Shown piece after piece: positions 45,608 to 54,407 of a stretch of 64,000 bases of DNA (positions are counted from its first letter, which is position 1; each line of letters begins with the position of its first letter). Source of the stretch: Oxalobacteraceae bacterium OTU3CAMAD1 (GTDB lineage: Bacteria; Pseudomonadota; Gammaproteobacteria; Burkholderiales; Burkholderiaceae_D); NCBI GenBank assembly GCA_024123915.1, contig CP099650.1:4526001-4590000 (forward strand). Direction: 5' to 3'. The position numbers and the translations under genes are program-made. A model generated the notes under the pieces. It saw only the letters and a program-made list of their open reading frames with translations. It had not been told where the DNA came from and did not search any database.

Positions 45608-46617
45608 CGCCCCACCCCGCGCTGTTCCAGCGGCAGAATGGCCGCCGCATTGGCGGCGTCGGCCACCTGCCGCCGCGCCGCCGGCGCCGGCTCCTCGAGG
45701 ATGGTTTGAACCACATAGCGCGGCCGCGCGCGCACCTGCTGGTAGATGCGGCCGATGTACTCGCCCAACAAGCCGATGCCGAACAGGATCACGCCCATCA
45801 GGAAGAACAGCAGCGCGAACAAGGTGAACGCGCCCTCGGCCTCGGCGCCGAGCAGCAGCCGGCGCGTTAGCAGCACCAGCACCAACAGGCCGGAGGCTCC
45901 CGACAGCGCCATGCCCAGCATCGAGAACAGTTGCAGCGGAATGAGCGAGAAGCCGGTCACCAGGTCGAAGTTGAGCCGTATCAGGCTGTAGAACGAATAC
46001 TTCGACGCGCCAGCCACGCGCTCCTCGTGCTCGACCACGACCTCGGCCGGATTGCGCGCGAAGGTGTAGGCCAGCGCGGGCACGAAGGTGTTGACCTCCG
46101 CGCATTGATTGACCAGGTCGATGACATTGCGGCCGTAGGCACGCAGCATGTTGCCCTGGTCGGTGATGCGGATGTTGGTGATGCGTTCGCGCATCCGGTT
46201 CATCGCCTTCGACGCCAGCGTGCGCCAGGCCGAATCCTGGCGCACGCGCCGGATCGAGCCGACGTAGTCGTGGCCTTCGCGGATCTTGTCGACCAGCTTG
46301 CCGATTTCCTCGGGCGGGTTTTGCAGGTCGGCGTCGAGGGTGACCATGATCTCGCCGCGCGCCGACTGGAAGCCGGCCAGGATCGCCATGTGCTGGCCGT
46401 AGTTGCCGTTGAACAGCACCACCCGGGTGACGTCGGGGCGCCGCCGGAACTGCTCGGCCAACAGCGCCACCGAGGCGTCGCGGCTGCCGTCGTTGACGAA
46501 CACGATTTCATAGCTGCTGCCGAGCGCGTCGAGCGCCGGGTACAGGCGCGCGAACAGGCCGGGCAGCCCCGCCTCCTCGTTGTAGACCGGAATGACGATG
46601 GACAATTCTGGCGTCAT
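45604..46617 (-). CDS. arnC: Undecaprenyl-phosphate Ara4FN transferase ArnC
   Basis: 337 residues from ATG 46617. GT-A glycosyltransferase family 2 domain: LSIVIPVYNEEAGLPGLFARL, VNDGSRDAS, TLDADLQNPPEEI, GSIRRVRQDSAWR, followed by two C-terminal transmembrane hairpins (LFSMLGMALSGASGLLVLVLL and LFALLFFLMGVILFGIGLLGEYIGRIY) as in ArnC/GtrB. It places Ara4FN on undecaprenyl phosphate. Overlaps arnT by 4 nt. The Ala-rich C-terminal tail is poorly conserved. Confidence 0.94.
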   Translation of the reverse strand: MTPELSIVIPVYNEEAGLPGLFARLYPALDALGSSYEIVFVNDGSRDASVALLAEQFRRRPDVTRVVLFNGNYGQHMAILAGFQSARGEIMVTLDADLQNPPEEIGKLVDKIREGHDYVGSIRRVRQDSAWRTLASKAMNRMRERITNIRITDQGNMLRAYGRNVIDLVNQCAEVNTFVPALAYTFARNPAEVVVEHEERVAGASKYSFYSLIRLNFDLVTGFSLIPLQLFSMLGMALSGASGLLVLVLLTRRLLLGAEAEGAFTLFALLFFLMGVILFGIGLLGEYIGRIYQQVRARPRYVVQTILEEPAPAARRQVADAANAAAILPLEQRGVGR

Positions 46618-48413
46618 GGCAATGCTTTCGTTAATTGATTGGAGATCACGAGCCGGCGCCCGTCGCGTGCCACCAGCCGCATCGGCACGCCGCGCTGGCG
46701 CAGCCGGTCGTACAGTGCCTGGCTGGCGATGGCCACTGAGGGCCGGCCGGCAGCGCTGTCCCGCCGCCATTGGGCGACGAATTCGTCCAGCCCGGACAGC
46801 GCCAGATGCGGTTCCTGTTGCAGCCCGAAGCCGAATTCGTCCGCGTACTCGACCAGGATCGCCGGCCGGCCCAGGTAGAAGGTCAGCGACTGCTCGTAGC
46901 GGCCGACCGCGTACAGCTTGGCGGTCGGCGTCAGTTCGGCGCGGATCGCCGGCAGCAGCGCGGTGCCCGCGCGGTCCTTGCCGTACACCTCGAAACCTGC
47001 GACGATCAGGTGGGTGGCGAGAAAGCCGGCTACCGCCATCGTCAGGACGGTCGAATCGCGCCGCTCTCGGGCCGCGTGGAACCATGCGAGGCAGCCGCCG
47101 ACCAACATAATGCATCCGGCGAACATCAGCCACGGCTGGTAGCTGCGCAGGTTGTGCGGCGCAGAGCCGGCCGCGCCCACGCCCATGCCCATCGTCAGCG
47201 CCACCGGCACCGCGACCACCAGCGCCGCGCCCACCGCCGCCAGCAGCGCGGCGGCGACCATGTGCGGGCGGCGGCCGGCGGCGTCCAGGCACAGCGCCGT
47301 GAGCAACGCCAGCGCCGGGAACACCGGCACGATGTAGCCGGGCAGCTTCGAGCTCGACATGCTGAAAAACACGAAAATGAAGGCGAACCAGATCAACAAC
47401 AGCAATCGCGGCTGGAACCGGCCCGGCGCGCGCCTGGCGCCCGCCGCCAATGCGTGCGGCAGCCAGCCCAACCAAGGCAACATGCCAGGCAGCAGCAGCA
47501 TGATGAAGGCGTACCAGGGCCCCTCGCGCTTGTGGCCAGGGCTCAGGAAGCGGTCGAAATGCTCGTGAATGAAGAAGAAATACGGCTGTTCGGGGTTGCG
47601 CTGGGCGACCAGGATGAACCAGGGCGCGGCGATGGCGAAAAGCAGCAGCAATCCCTTGCCCATGTGCAGACGGGTCCAGACGCGCCAATCGCGCGCGGCG
47701 GCGCCGTAGAGCACCAACATGGCGCCCGGCAGCACCACGCCGACCAGGCCCTTGGCCAGCACCGCAAGTGCCATCGCCGCCCATGCGACCAGCATCCAGG
47801 CGCGCCGCTGGCCGGCGGTGGCGTCATCGCGCTGGGCGATCAGCACGGCGGCCAGGCAGGTGGCCATCATGCCCGACAGGCTCATGTCGAGCGAATTGAT
47901 CTGGCCCGATGCCAGCCAGAACAGGGTCGACGCCAGCACCAGGCCGGCATACATCCCGACGCGGGGGGAGAACACCACGCGGCCGGCCCAGGCGGTCATG
48001 ACCACGCCGACGATGCCGCAGACGCCGGTCCACAGGCGCGCCTGCCATTCACCCAGGCCGAACAGGGTGAAGGTCAGCGCGTTCATCCACGCTTGCAACG
48101 GCGGCTTTTCGAAATATTTAATGCCGTTCAGGCGCGTGGTGATCCAATCGCCGCTGGTAAACATCTCCCTGCCGATCTCGGCGTAGCGGCCCTCGTCGGG
48201 CGGTACCAGGGTGCGCACGCCGAGTGCGTACAGCGTGATCAGGACGAAGCCGCCGAACAGCATCCACAGCAGCGCCGTCGACAACGGCGGCGTGGCGCCG
48301 GCGCGCGTGGACGGCGGCGTCGGGCGCGCCGCGAGGGCGTCGTCGAGCAGCGCGTCGCCGGCGCCGCCGGTGAATGGCTGGCGTGCCCTGTTATGCATGG
48401 CATCGAGGTTCAT
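46614..48413 (-). CDS. arnT: 4-amino-4-deoxy-L-arabinose lipid A transferase ArnT
   Basis: 599 residues of PMT/ArnT-type polytopic glycosyltransferase. After a ~45-residue N-terminal extension come TM1 (LLWMLFGGFVLITLYAL), the catalytic-loop motif PPDEGRYAEIGREMFTSGDW, and YFEKPPLQAWMNALTF. About twelve TM helices follow, with a periplasmic C-terminal domain (YGKDRAGTALLPAI ... AVGRYEQSLTFYLGRP). It transfers Ara4N from undecaprenyl phosphate to lipid A phosphates in the periplasm, lowering binding of polymyxins and cationic peptides. Placed second in this operon, unlike the enterobacterial order. Its ATG overlaps the arnB stop. Confidence 0.94.
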   Translation of the reverse strand: MNLDAMHNRARQPFTGGAGDALLDDALAARPTPPSTRAGATPPLSTALLWMLFGGFVLITLYALGVRTLVPPDEGRYAEIGREMFTSGDWITTRLNGIKYFEKPPLQAWMNALTFTLFGLGEWQARLWTGVCGIVGVVMTAWAGRVVFSPRVGMYAGLVLASTLFWLASGQINSLDMSLSGMMATCLAAVLIAQRDDATAGQRRAWMLVAWAAMALAVLAKGLVGVVLPGAMLVLYGAAARDWRVWTRLHMGKGLLLLFAIAAPWFILVAQRNPEQPYFFFIHEHFDRFLSPGHKREGPWYAFIMLLLPGMLPWLGWLPHALAAGARRAPGRFQPRLLLLIWFAFIFVFFSMSSSKLPGYIVPVFPALALLTALCLDAAGRRPHMVAAALLAAVGAALVVAVPVALTMGMGVGAAGSAPHNLRSYQPWLMFAGCIMLVGGCLAWFHAARERRDSTVLTMAVAGFLATHLIVAGFEVYGKDRAGTALLPAIRAELTPTAKLYAVGRYEQSLTFYLGRPAILVEYADEFGFGLQQEPHLALSGLDEFVAQWRRDSAAGRPSVAIASQALYDRLRQRGVPMRLVARDGRRLVISNQLTKALP

Positions 48414-49558
48414 TGGGGCACCTGCGGGATCAGGATCGATTCGACGGCGGCCACGACGCGCTCGACGTCGTCGAAAGTCATCGCGTGGAACATCGGCAAG
48501 GTCACCGTCAGGCGGCCGACGCGCTCGGCGACCGGGAACATGCCCTCCGCGTAGCCGCGCGCGCGGTACAGGCTGAACAAATGAATCGCCGCGTAATGGA
48601 AGCCGGTGCCGATCCCCCGACGCGCCATCGCCTCCATGAAGTCGGCGCGCGTGGACGCCCCCCGGTCGGGAAGGATGATCTGGAACAGATGCCAGTTGCT
48701 GTGGTCGAAATCGGCCAGCGGCAGCCGGGCGCCGCTGGCGGCCTCGAAGCCATCGCCGAAGCGGGCGAAATAGTGGCGCGCCAGCGCGTGCCGGTGCGCG
48801 GTGACGGCCTCGATGTTGGCGAACTGGCCCAGGCCGATCGCCGCCATGATGTCGCTCATGTTGTGCTTGCCACCGGGGAGATCGACATCGATGCCGTCGA
48901 TCCCGCTTCGGGTGACGCCCTGCAGGCGGTGCCTGGCGGCCAGCGCCGCTTCCTCCGCGTCGTTCAGCACGAGGCAGCCGCCCTCGCCCGTGGTCAGGTT
49001 CTTATTCGCTTGAAAGCTGAACGACACCAGATCGCCGAAGGCGCCGACGGGCCGGCCCCGCCAGCGCGATCCGAACGCCTGCGCGGCGTCCTCCACCACG
49101 CGTAGCCGGTGGCGCGCGGCGATCGCGTACAGGCGCTCCATGTCCACCGGCAGGCCGGATAAATGCACCGGGATCAGCGCGCGCGTGCGCGGCGTGATGG
49201 CGGCTTCAAGTCGATCAAGATCGATGTTGCGGGTGGCCGGATCGATGTCGGCGAACACCGGCGTCGCGCCGACGGCGAGGATGACGTTGGCGGTGGCCGG
49301 CCACGAGATAGGGGTGGTGATCACCTCGTCGCCGTGGCCGACGCCGGCCACGCGCAGGGCGATCTCCATGGTGCAGGTTCCGGAGTTGAAGGTCAATACG
49401 GGCCGCCCGCCAAAATAAGCGGACAGGCGCTCCTCGAACTCGCTTACTTTGGGGCCGCTGGTGATCCAGCCGGAGCGCAGCACGTCGCCGACGGCGGCGA
49501 TGGTGGCCTCGTCGATGGTGGGCCGGGAGAACGGCAGGAAAGGCAGCTCGCGCGTCAT
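48410..49558 (-). CDS. arnB: UDP-Ara4O aminotransferase ArnB
   Basis: 382 residues of DegT/DnrJ/EryC1 PLP aminotransferase fold: LPFSRPTIDEATIAAVGDVLRSGWITSGPKV, NSGTCTMEIALR, PISWPATANVIL, DAAQAFGSRWRGRPVGAFGDLVSFSF with the PLP lysine in QANKNLTTGEGG, and a C-terminal GTGFHYAAIHLF segment. It converts UDP-Ara4O to UDP-Ara4N using glutamate. First gene of the operon; its ATG overlaps the stop of a 28-codon ORF, and an operator-like site lies ~135 bp upstream. Confidence 0.94.
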   Translation of the reverse strand: MTRELPFLPFSRPTIDEATIAAVGDVLRSGWITSGPKVSEFEERLSAYFGGRPVLTFNSGTCTMEIALRVAGVGHGDEVITTPISWPATANVILAVGATPVFADIDPATRNIDLDRLEAAITPRTRALIPVHLSGLPVDMERLYAIAARHRLRVVEDAAQAFGSRWRGRPVGAFGDLVSFSFQANKNLTTGEGGCLVLNDAEEAALAARHRLQGVTRSGIDGIDVDLPGGKHNMSDIMAAIGLGQFANIEAVTAHRHALARHYFARFGDGFEAASGARLPLADFDHSNWHLFQIILPDRGASTRADFMEAMARRGIGTGFHYAAIHLFSLYRARGYAEGMFPVAERVGRLTVTLPMFHAMTFDDVERVVAAVESILIPQVPQ

Positions 49559-49641
49559 GGGCGATAGCCACCAACGCGGGGCGCGCGTTCCGGTGTGACG
49601 GTTAGTTGTTTGGTCGAGCTGAAAATACGCGTGAACCGCAT
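49555..49641 (-). CDS. Putative 28-aa leader peptide of the arn operon
   Basis: ATG 49641 has a GGAGAAAC ribosome-binding site (49646-49653). The frame encodes 28 residues beginning MRFTRIFSSTKQLTVTPERA, with six Arg/Lys, and its TGA overlaps the arnB ATG (ATGA). Without it arnB would lack an evident SD. It may be a regulatory leader, a coupling ORF or a real basic micropeptide. I recognise no homologue. Confidence 0.5.
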   Translation of the reverse strand: MRFTRIFSSTKQLTVTPERAPRVGGYRP

Positions 49642-49691
49642 GATTGTTTCTCCGAGTGCCGAGGCAGGGAGATCATCATCAGGCTAGTTCA

Positions 49692-49707
49692 CTTACTGAA
49701 CACTTAC
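49692..49707 (-). promoter_or_regulatory. Operator-like direct repeat upstream of the arn operon
   Basis: Minus-strand GTAAG-TGTTCA-GTAAG differs at one spacer base from the site before mipA (38122). GATGAT, a plausible -10, follows after 11 bases. This points to control of lipid A modification by the same OmpR-type regulator encoded ~10 kb away. It also lies 35 bp beyond the end of the molybdenum hydroxylase gene, whose stop is at 49742. Confidence 0.6.
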
Positions 49708-49741
49708 CGGGGGAAGTGATTGACTATCCCCCGGCCGTCCC

Positions 49742-51970
49742 TCACGCTAGTTTGAACGGCATGTCGCGCACCGGCTTGCCGGTCACCCGCGCCAGTGCGT
49801 TGGCGAAGGCCGGCGCCAGCGGCGGCAAGCCCGGTTCGCCGATGCCGGTCGGCGGTTCGGCGCTCGGCACGATGTGCACGTCGACGGCCGGCATGCTGGT
49901 CATGCGTGGCACCGCAAAGTCGCCGAAATTGCTTTGCTCGACCACGCCGTCCTTGAGCGTGATCGCCGCGCCGGGCAGACACATCGACAATCCCATGAGC
50001 GCTCCGCCCTGCACCTGCGCCTCGATGCTGCGCGGGTTGACAGCCAGGTTGCAATGCACGCCGGCGGTGACGCGGTGCAGCACCGGCTCGCCCTCCTTGA
50101 CCGACGCTTCCACCACGTACGCCACCACGCTGTCGAACGACTCGTGCACCGCCACGCCCCAGGCGCGGCCGGCCGCCAGGCGGCGCTTGCCGTAACCGCT
50201 CTTGTCGACCGCCAGTTGCAGCGCCGCGCGGTGGCGCGCCTGCTTCGGACTGAGAAGGCGCATGCGGTACGCCACCGGATCCTGCTTGGTCATGCGCGCG
50301 ATCTCGTCGATCAGCGTCTCCATGACGAAGGCCGTGTGGTTGGAGCCGACGCTGCGCCACCACAGGACCGGCACATTCTGCTTCGGATGGTGCACGGTCA
50401 GGCGCATCGGGAACGGATAGGGATCGCGCATGCCTTCGGTGGCGGTGCCGTCGATGCCGTTCTTCACCTGGAACGGTTCGAACGGCGAGCCGGCCGTGAT
50501 CGACTGGCCGACGATCGCGTGGTCCCACGCCAGCACGTTGCCGCTGGCGTCGAAGCCGATATGGGCCCGGTGCAGGTGCATCGGACGGTAGTAGCCGCCA
50601 CGGATGTCGTCCTCGCGGCTCCAAACGGTACGGATCGGCGCCACCACGCCGGCCGCGCGGGCGGCCTTGGCGATCTGGCACGCCTCCACCACGAAGTCGT
50701 TGGTGGGGACGGCGCGGCGGCCGAAACCGCCGCCGGCCACCGCCACGTTCATCTTGACCTTGTCCTGTTTGAGGCCCAGCACGCGGGCGGCGGCGACGGC
50801 GTCGAGGCCCGGCATCTGGGTGCCGGTCCACACCTCGGCGGCGCCGTCGTCGAGCTTGACGGTGCAGTTCAGCGGCTCCATCGGCGCATGGGCGAGATAC
50901 GGGAACACGAAGTCCGCCTTGATGCTCAACGGCGCGCCGGCCAGCGGCGCCATGTCGGCGTCGAACTTGCGGTTGCCGGGCTGGCCGGCCAGCTTGCGGA
51001 ACTGGGCGAGTTGCTTTTCGCTGTCGACCTTTTCGACGTCGTCGGTGTTCCACTCCAGCTTCAGGGCATCGCGCCCGCGCTTGGCGTTCCAGTAGCCATC
51101 GGCCACCACGGCCACGCCTTCCGCGCCACGGTCGAGCGGCACGCGCAGCACGGCGCGCACGCCCTTGATGGCGCGCGCGGCGCTGTCGTCGACCGTCTTA
51201 ATGCGGGCGCCGAACACCGGCGGCCGCGCGACCACCGCCGTCAGTTGGCCTTCCAGATTGGTGTCGATGCCGAACGCCTGCTTGCCGCTGCTCTTGGCCT
51301 TGGCATCGATGCGGCCGGTGGCGCGACCGATGATGCGGAAGTCCTTGGGGTCCTTCAGCACCACCTTTTGCGGCACCGGCAGCGCGGCTGCGGCTTGCGC
51401 CAGCTCGCCATAAGTCAACTGGCGTCCGCCCGGCCCCAGCACCTTGCCGGCGCGGGTTTGCAGGGTCGCCACGTCGACGTTCCAGCGCTGCGCGGCGGCC
51501 GTCAGCAGCATGGCGCGGGCGCGCGCGCCCAGTTCGCGGTACTGGGTATAACTGTGCTTGATCGCGCCGGAGCCGCCGGTCATGTGCATGCCGAAGACCG
51601 GATCGACATAGGCCGGATCGTCGGTGCCCATCCGGGCGGTGACGAGCGACCAGTCGGCGTCGAGCTCCTCGGCGAGGATCATCGGCAGCCCGGTCTGCAC
51701 GCCCTGGCCGAATTCGAGCCGGTTGATGGTGACCGTGACGACGCCGTCGGGCGCGATCTGGACGAAGGCCAGCGGCTGCTCGGTCGGCTTGAGGCCGGTG
51801 GCCTCCTGCGCCATCGCCATGCCCGGGAACGTTCCCAGCGCCAGGCCGGACAAGCCCATCACCTTGAGAAAGGCGCGGCGCGGCGGGCTGGCCGTGGCCG
51901 TGCCCTGTTCGCGCTCGATCATGTTTTGCAGCGCGCGCGGCAATTCCTTGGGATTGAAGTTGGTCAGCAT
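49742..51970 (-). CDS. Xanthine dehydrogenase-family molybdopterin-binding subunit (IorB-like)
   Basis: 742 residues. A twin-arginine signal (PPRRAFLKVMGLSGLALG) starts at residue ~29, so the enzyme is exported folded to the periplasm. The body is an aldehyde oxidase/xanthine dehydrogenase Mo-binding subunit of the single-subunit (isoquinoline 1-oxidoreductase beta) type: AGGGFGRRAVPTNDF, SVGSNHTAFVMETLIDEIA, GVAVHESFDSVVAYV and the catalytic Glu loop in GIGEPGLPPLAPAFANAL. The iron-sulfur partner gene lies 10 bp upstream. Predicted to hydroxylate an N-heterocycle or aldehyde; electrons would go to a cytochrome not encoded here. Confidence 0.93.
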   Translation of the reverse strand: MLTNFNPKELPRALQNMIEREQGTATASPPRRAFLKVMGLSGLALGTFPGMAMAQEATGLKPTEQPLAFVQIAPDGVVTVTINRLEFGQGVQTGLPMILAEELDADWSLVTARMGTDDPAYVDPVFGMHMTGGSGAIKHSYTQYRELGARARAMLLTAAAQRWNVDVATLQTRAGKVLGPGGRQLTYGELAQAAAALPVPQKVVLKDPKDFRIIGRATGRIDAKAKSSGKQAFGIDTNLEGQLTAVVARPPVFGARIKTVDDSAARAIKGVRAVLRVPLDRGAEGVAVVADGYWNAKRGRDALKLEWNTDDVEKVDSEKQLAQFRKLAGQPGNRKFDADMAPLAGAPLSIKADFVFPYLAHAPMEPLNCTVKLDDGAAEVWTGTQMPGLDAVAAARVLGLKQDKVKMNVAVAGGGFGRRAVPTNDFVVEACQIAKAARAAGVVAPIRTVWSREDDIRGGYYRPMHLHRAHIGFDASGNVLAWDHAIVGQSITAGSPFEPFQVKNGIDGTATEGMRDPYPFPMRLTVHHPKQNVPVLWWRSVGSNHTAFVMETLIDEIARMTKQDPVAYRMRLLSPKQARHRAALQLAVDKSGYGKRRLAAGRAWGVAVHESFDSVVAYVVEASVKEGEPVLHRVTAGVHCNLAVNPRSIEAQVQGGALMGLSMCLPGAAITLKDGVVEQSNFGDFAVPRMTSMPAVDVHIVPSAEPPTGIGEPGLPPLAPAFANALARVTGKPVRDMPFKLA

Positions 51971-51980
51971 GGTGGTTCCT

Positions 51981-52454
51981 TTAAGCGAGGGTGCGGGCGG
52001 CGTCGGCGACGGCGGCGCGGATGCGGGCGTAGGTGCCGCAACGGCAAATATTGCCGGCCATGGCGGACTCGATCTCAGCGACGGTCGGCTGCTTCCCGCG
52101 CGGCAGCGTTTTGAGGAAGGCGATGGCGCTCATGATCTGGCCGCTCTGGCAGTAGCCGCATTGCGCCACGTCATGCTTGACCCATGCCGCATGCACCGCC
52201 TTGCCGACGCGGTCGCTGCCGTCGGTGGCCGCTTCGATGGTGGTGATCTTCTTGCCGTCGGCGGCGGAGACCGGCGTGACGCACGAGCGGATCGCCTGGC
52301 CGTCGAGGTGCACGGTGCAGGCGCCGCACAGCGCCGCGCCGCAGCCGAACTTAGTGCCCGTCAGGCCCAGGGTGTCACGCAGCGCCCACAGGATGGGCGT
52401 GTCGGCGTCGACATCGAGGGCGCGCGCGCTGCCGTTGACATTGAGTGTGGTCAT
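51981..52454 (-). CDS. (2Fe-2S)-binding subunit of molybdenum hydroxylase (IorA-like)
   Basis: 157 residues. N-terminal plant-type ferredoxin domain with the first cluster motif GCGAALCGACTVHLDG, and C-terminal helical domain with the second cluster (QCGYCQSGQIM ... CRCGTYARIRAAV). No signal peptide: it would travel with the Tat-targeted Mo subunit encoded immediately downstream. Standard IorA length. A shared 18-bp sequence (52548-52565) lies in its upstream region. Confidence 0.94.
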   Translation of the reverse strand: MTTLNVNGSARALDVDADTPILWALRDTLGLTGTKFGCGAALCGACTVHLDGQAIRSCVTPVSAADGKKITTIEAATDGSDRVGKAVHAAWVKHDVAQCGYCQSGQIMSAIAFLKTLPRGKQPTVAEIESAMAGNICRCGTYARIRAAVADAARTLA

Positions 52455-52547
52455 GGTAAGCGTATCTCCAGTGAAAGGTTATCTAGAGCAAGTATGACTT
52501 CGCCCCACTGGAAAGCGGTTGCCGAATCCGCCCGATATCTTGCCTAA

Positions 52548-52565
52548 ACCGATGGTTTTGCCGAA
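52548..52565 (+). repeat. 18-bp sequence shared with 60548-60565
   Basis: ACCGATGGTTTTGCCGAA occurs here, ~95 bp upstream of the IorA-like start, and identically at 60548, upstream of the substrate-binding protein gene. Further TTGCCGAA half-motifs lie at 52519 and near 53080. It could be an operator (AraC-type half-site) or chance reuse; no regulator can be assigned from sequence. Confidence 0.35.
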
Positions 52566-52575
52566 CGGCAGGCCC

Positions 52576-53004
52576 TTACCAAACGTCGCAGTAAGCCAGC
52601 GAGGACGACAGGGCGCGATGGGCGTTTGCCTGTTCGATCAAGGTGTCCGCCCGCGCCTCGAACGCCTGCACCGCGTCGACGCCGGCAGCGAAACGCTGCG
52701 GCGGCGCGTCGAGCCCGGCGATCTGCACGATCGCCTCGGCGAGCTTGACGGGGTCGCCGGGCTGGGTGCCATCCATTTTTTTCCATGCCGCCACGGTCTC
52801 TTTCGTGCGCTCGGCATAGTCGGCGACGGAGGTGGCGGCGAACGTGGTCGAGTCGCAAGTCAGTAAGCTTGTCCGGAAGAAGCCCTTGTCCGGATCGCGT
52901 CCGGTGGCGACGACGCAATGGCCGGCGGCCAGCGCGGCCCTGGCGATCTCGAGGCCGAGGCCGCGACCGGAGCCGGTGATCAGCCATGTTTTTTTGTCGG
53001 TCAT
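52576..53004 (-). pseudogene. SDR-family oxidoreductase with large internal deletion
   Basis: 142 codons from ATG 53004. The beginning is a perfect SDR opening (TWLITGSGRGLGLEIARAALAAGHCVVATGRDPDK), but the next residues (GFFRTSLLTCDSTTF ... YAERTKETV ... GDPVKLAEAIVQIA ... RFAAGVDAVQAFEARADTL) correspond to the C-terminal third of this SDR type, which normally runs to about 280 residues. The NNAG region, Ser and YxxxK catalytic residues are absent. The junction is in frame, so the product could be made but cannot be a normal oxidoreductase. Most likely a decayed gene, unless the fragment was repurposed. Confidence 0.7.
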
Positions 53005-53282
53005 GCGGGTTCCTTTGCGTGGTTGGAGGTACTGAAAGCTATGCCAGCCAGTGTACGGCGACCCGACCCGATTCACGTTGCCGAAACCGACGCGGTCCTT
53101 GCCCGATTCGCCGGTTTGCCGCCGCTGTTGCCCGCCAACGGTAAAAAATCTGCATTGTCGCCAGCGTGACAAAGTCGGCGGTGGTTCTCGCATACGCTGG
53201 AAAAACCGGCCTGGATGCGATCCGCGGGCCGCCGCACGCTGGAGGTCGGATCGATACCATCTTTCAATCAATGGACAATAAA

Positions 53283-54368
53283 ATGAAAAAAATATTGGGG
53301 ACACTGACTTTGCTGGGCGTATGCGGCACCATGGCGAGCGCGCATGCGCAATCGTCGGTCGCGATCTACGGCACCCTCGACGCGGGGATCGCCAAGGTTT
53401 CGGGGGCGACGGCGCAAATCTCTAAGCGCGACAACAACAAGCTGGGATTCCGAGGGGTCGAGGATCTCGGCAACAACTTGAAGGCCCTGTTCCAACTGGA
53501 GATACGCTTCGAATCGGACACCGGCACCGTTGAATCGGGCTCGCGCCCGCTGTTCCAGGGGCAGAGCCGGGTCGGCCTGCAGGGCGGTTTCGGCACCGTG
53601 CGGCTGGGGCGCGGCCTGACGGCGTACCAGGAGTCGAGCATCCCGTTCGAGCCGTGGAGCGGCCTGCCGACCGTGGTGCCGGGCTCGCCCGGCGGCGCCA
53701 TCGGCCCGGGCTTCCAGTCCGACCTGCACGTGGCCGGCTACACCAGCGACGCGCTCGGCCCGGCGGGCAACTCGCGCAACCGCTTCTCCAACGCGGTGTT
53801 CTACAACTCGCCGGTGTTCGGCGGCTTCCAGGTCAACCTGACGGTCGGCGCCAAGGAGGCCAACGGCAATCCGGCGCTGATCGGACGAGGCACCGCGCTG
53901 GCGCCGCAGTACCCCGCCAACAGCGTGCCCTCGGCCAACCCCTACTCGGTCAGCACGACCTACACCCTGGGCCGCTTTGGCGCCATGGCCGCCTACGAGC
54001 GCAACGCGGTCGAATCGAAGGTGTGGGCCGTGGCGGCGTCGTTCCGGCCGACGCCGGATCTGAAGCTCATGGGCTCGTACCAAAAGCAGGACCAGAGCCA
54101 TACCATGCTGGTCAACCCCGACACCAAAGCCTGGCTACTGGGCGCCAACTACACCGTGGGCGTCGGAAAGATACTGCTGGGCTACGGCCAGCGGGTGCCG
54201 GACGGCGCGCCGCACGTCAAGCAGGCGTCGGTCGGCTATGAGCACAACCTGTCGACCCGCACCTACCTGTACGCCGATCTGTCGAACAAGAAAACCCCGC
54301 CGACGGGCAGCCCGAATGTGTTGGGGAGCTACACCTACTACGGGATGGGCGTGCACCACAACTTCTGA
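53283..54368 (+). CDS. Gram-negative (beta-proteobacterial) porin
   Basis: 361 residues from ATG 53283, chosen because it opens the signal peptide (MKKILGTLTLLGVCGTMASAHAQ). The mature protein begins SSVAIYGTLDAGIAKVSG and has the OmpC-type hallmarks GFRGVEDLGNNLKALFQLE, RVGLQGGFGTVRLGRG and a closing YYGMGVHHNF with terminal Phe. A trimeric 16-strand barrel is expected. It stands alone, 40 bp upstream of the tannase-family lipoprotein gene in the same direction, and may serve uptake of that enzyme's products. Confidence 0.94.
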   Translation: MKKILGTLTLLGVCGTMASAHAQSSVAIYGTLDAGIAKVSGATAQISKRDNNKLGFRGVEDLGNNLKALFQLEIRFESDTGTVESGSRPLFQGQSRVGLQGGFGTVRLGRGLTAYQESSIPFEPWSGLPTVVPGSPGGAIGPGFQSDLHVAGYTSDALGPAGNSRNRFSNAVFYNSPVFGGFQVNLTVGAKEANGNPALIGRGTALAPQYPANSVPSANPYSVSTTYTLGRFGAMAAYERNAVESKVWAVAASFRPTPDLKLMGSYQKQDQSHTMLVNPDTKAWLLGANYTVGVGKILLGYGQRVPDGAPHVKQASVGYEHNLSTRTYLYADLSNKKTPPTGSPNVLGSYTYYGMGVHHNF

Positions 54369-54407
54369 CCGCCGGATCGACTCAATAAAAATATCAGGGG
54401 ACATCAA

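Noticed and set aside
49874..52114. A 746-codon plus-strand open frame over the molybdenum hydroxylase
   Set aside because: Antisense shadow: the minus strand carries a clear Tat-signal Mo subunit, while the plus frame gives low-complexity His/Arg/Ala-rich sequence.
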